Shown one piece after another: positions 63,194 to 64,000 of a stretch of 64,000 nucleotides of DNA (its first letter is position 1; the number at the start of each line of letters is the position of its first letter). The notes beneath the pieces are model-generated. The model did not search any database. It worked only from the letters and a program-made list of their open reading frames with translations, and was not told where the DNA came from. Origin of the DNA: JAHEEL01 sp963785245 (GTDB taxonomy: Bacteria > Actinomycetota > Acidimicrobiia > Spongiisociales > UBA5794); assembly GCA_963785245.1 (NCBI GenBank), contig CAWAUO010000017.1:1-64000 (forward strand), given 5' to 3'. The position numbers and the translations under genes were made by a program.

Positions 63194-64000
63194 TCAGAGG
63201 CTCAGCCCTTCGAGCAGATCGAACACGCCGCCCGTGTTGCGAAGGAAGCGTTCCATCGAGAAGCACGCGGCCAGTTCGTCGTCGGTGAGGTCGCACTCGG
63301 GGTCGGCCGCGAGGCGGTCGCGGAGGTTCCCTTCCTCGTCCCAGGCGGCCATCGCGTTGCGCTGCACGATGCGGTAGGCGTCGTCGCGGGAGTGCCCGTT
63401 CTCGGCAAGTGCGAGGAGCACTGCCTGTGAGAAGATCAGGCCGCGCGTCGCTTCGATGTTCTCTGCCATCCGGTCGGTGTTGACGACGAGACCGTCGATG
63501 AGGCGCGTGGTCCTGACGAGGGCGTAGTCGAGCAGGCCGGTTGCATCCGGGAAGGTGACCCGCTCGGCAGAGGAGTGGCTGATATCCCGCTCATGCCAGA
63601 GGGCCACGTTCTCCATGCCGACCGAGGCGTAGCCCCGCAGCAAGCGGGAGATGCCGGTGATGTTCTCCGAGGCGATCGGATTCCGCTTGTGTGGCATCGC
63701 GGACGAACCCTTCTGACCGGACCCGAACGACTCCCGGGCCTCTCCGACCTCGCTGCGCTGCAGGTGCCGGATCTCGGTGGCGAAGCGTTCGAGTGACGAT
63801 CCGGTGAGGGCAATTGCGTTCAGGAACTCCGCATGGCGGTCCCGGTGGGTGATCTGCGACGACGCCGTCTCAACGCCGAGGCCAAGCTTGGTACAGACGT
63901 ACGCTTCAACGGCTGGGGGCGTGTGGGCGTAGGTTCCGACGGCGCCCGAGATCTTGCCGACCGCCACGCTGTCGCGAGCATTCGCCAACCTTCGGTAGTC
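63194..64000 (-). CDS. purB: Adenylosuccinate lyase, C-terminal part (partial)
   Basis: The frame is open to the window edge, so the N-terminus is missing. The visible 268 residues contain KISGAVGTYAHTPP, then GSSAMPHKRNPIASENITG, the fumarase-superfamily signature with the mobile catalytic Ser, and a helical C-terminus. It acts twice in purine synthesis, on SAICAR and adenylosuccinate. Its stop lies 30 nt beyond the operator of the following operon. Confidence 0.95.
   Translation of the reverse strand, partial: DYRRLANARDSVAVGKISGAVGTYAHTPPAVEAYVCTKLGLGVETASSQITHRDRHAEFLNAIALTGSSLERFATEIRHLQRSEVGEARESFGSGQKGSSAMPHKRNPIASENITGISRLLRGYASVGMENVALWHERDISHSSAERVTFPDATGLLDYALVRTTRLIDGLVVNTDRMAENIEATRGLIFSQAVLLALAENGHSRDDAYRIVQRNAMAAWDEEGNLRDRLAADPECDLTDDELAACFSMERFLRNTGGVFDLLEGLSL

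Noticed and set aside
1..64000. CRISPR arrays, tRNA/rRNA genes, IS elements, prophage
   Set aside because: No direct-repeat array, T-loop-like sequences, transposase or phage genes were seen by eye; a tRNAscan/Infernal run would be needed to be certain about small RNAs.

Overview
The window is high-GC, densely packed bacterial DNA. A DUF222/HNH endonuclease, an LLM-class (F420-type) oxidoreductase, LytR-CpsA-Psr and DUF4349/DUF4389 proteins, and many start codons sitting 6-9 nt after a TANNNT -10 hexamer (leaderless mRNAs) all point to Actinomycetota, probably the Acidimicrobiia. That placement is inference. No tRNA, rRNA, CRISPR array, IS element or prophage was seen.

Layout. (1) 2.4-16.7 kb: a probable organosulfate region. 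A long minus-strand gene run (sensor kinase, LuxR regulator, pseudo-receiver, UPF0104 protein, MFS, SBF-type transporter, small export protein, second UPF0104 protein, ClC channel, SdsA-type alkylsulfatase) is followed on the plus strand by a sulfatase-maturating radical SAM enzyme and its Cys-type sulfatase. This first 13.3 kb carries about a dozen frameshifts; almost none occur later. (2) 16.7-25 kb: membrane proteins, a tandem pair of small unknown genes, pirin, AI-2E-type permease, a 3-hydroxyisobutyrate/tartronate-semialdehyde reductase-like enzyme, a dead DUF559 gene and a third UPF0104 protein. (3) 24.7-27.9 kb: a divergent Zur-znuC / znuA-znuB metal-uptake locus with a Fur-type box between. 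(4) 28-46 kb: mostly housekeeping genes (NUDIX, ilvD, suhB-like, lnt, gabT, mobA, purM, ECF sigma factor, rhomboid). Directly after ilvD lies a short gene that conventional ORF calling truncates: a SelW/Rdx-family selenoprotein with in-frame UGA and a SECIS-like hairpin. (5) 46-57.8 kb: a probable polyamine uptake and oxidation island (FAD oxidoreductase, amidohydrolase, PotDCBA, aldehyde dehydrogenase, class III aminotransferase, MFS). (6) 58-63.1 kb: an MmsA-like dehydrogenase facing an operon of a tartrate/malate-dehydrogenase-like enzyme, an archaeal-type (type II) GAPDH and an archaeal-type phosphoglycerate kinase. (7) The window ends inside purB.

The most notable observations are the selenoprotein, the archaeal-type GAPDH/PGK operon, the coherent two-sulfatase island, an Lnt with Ser where the catalytic Cys belongs, a dispersed double-hairpin repeat and several unusual domain fusions.
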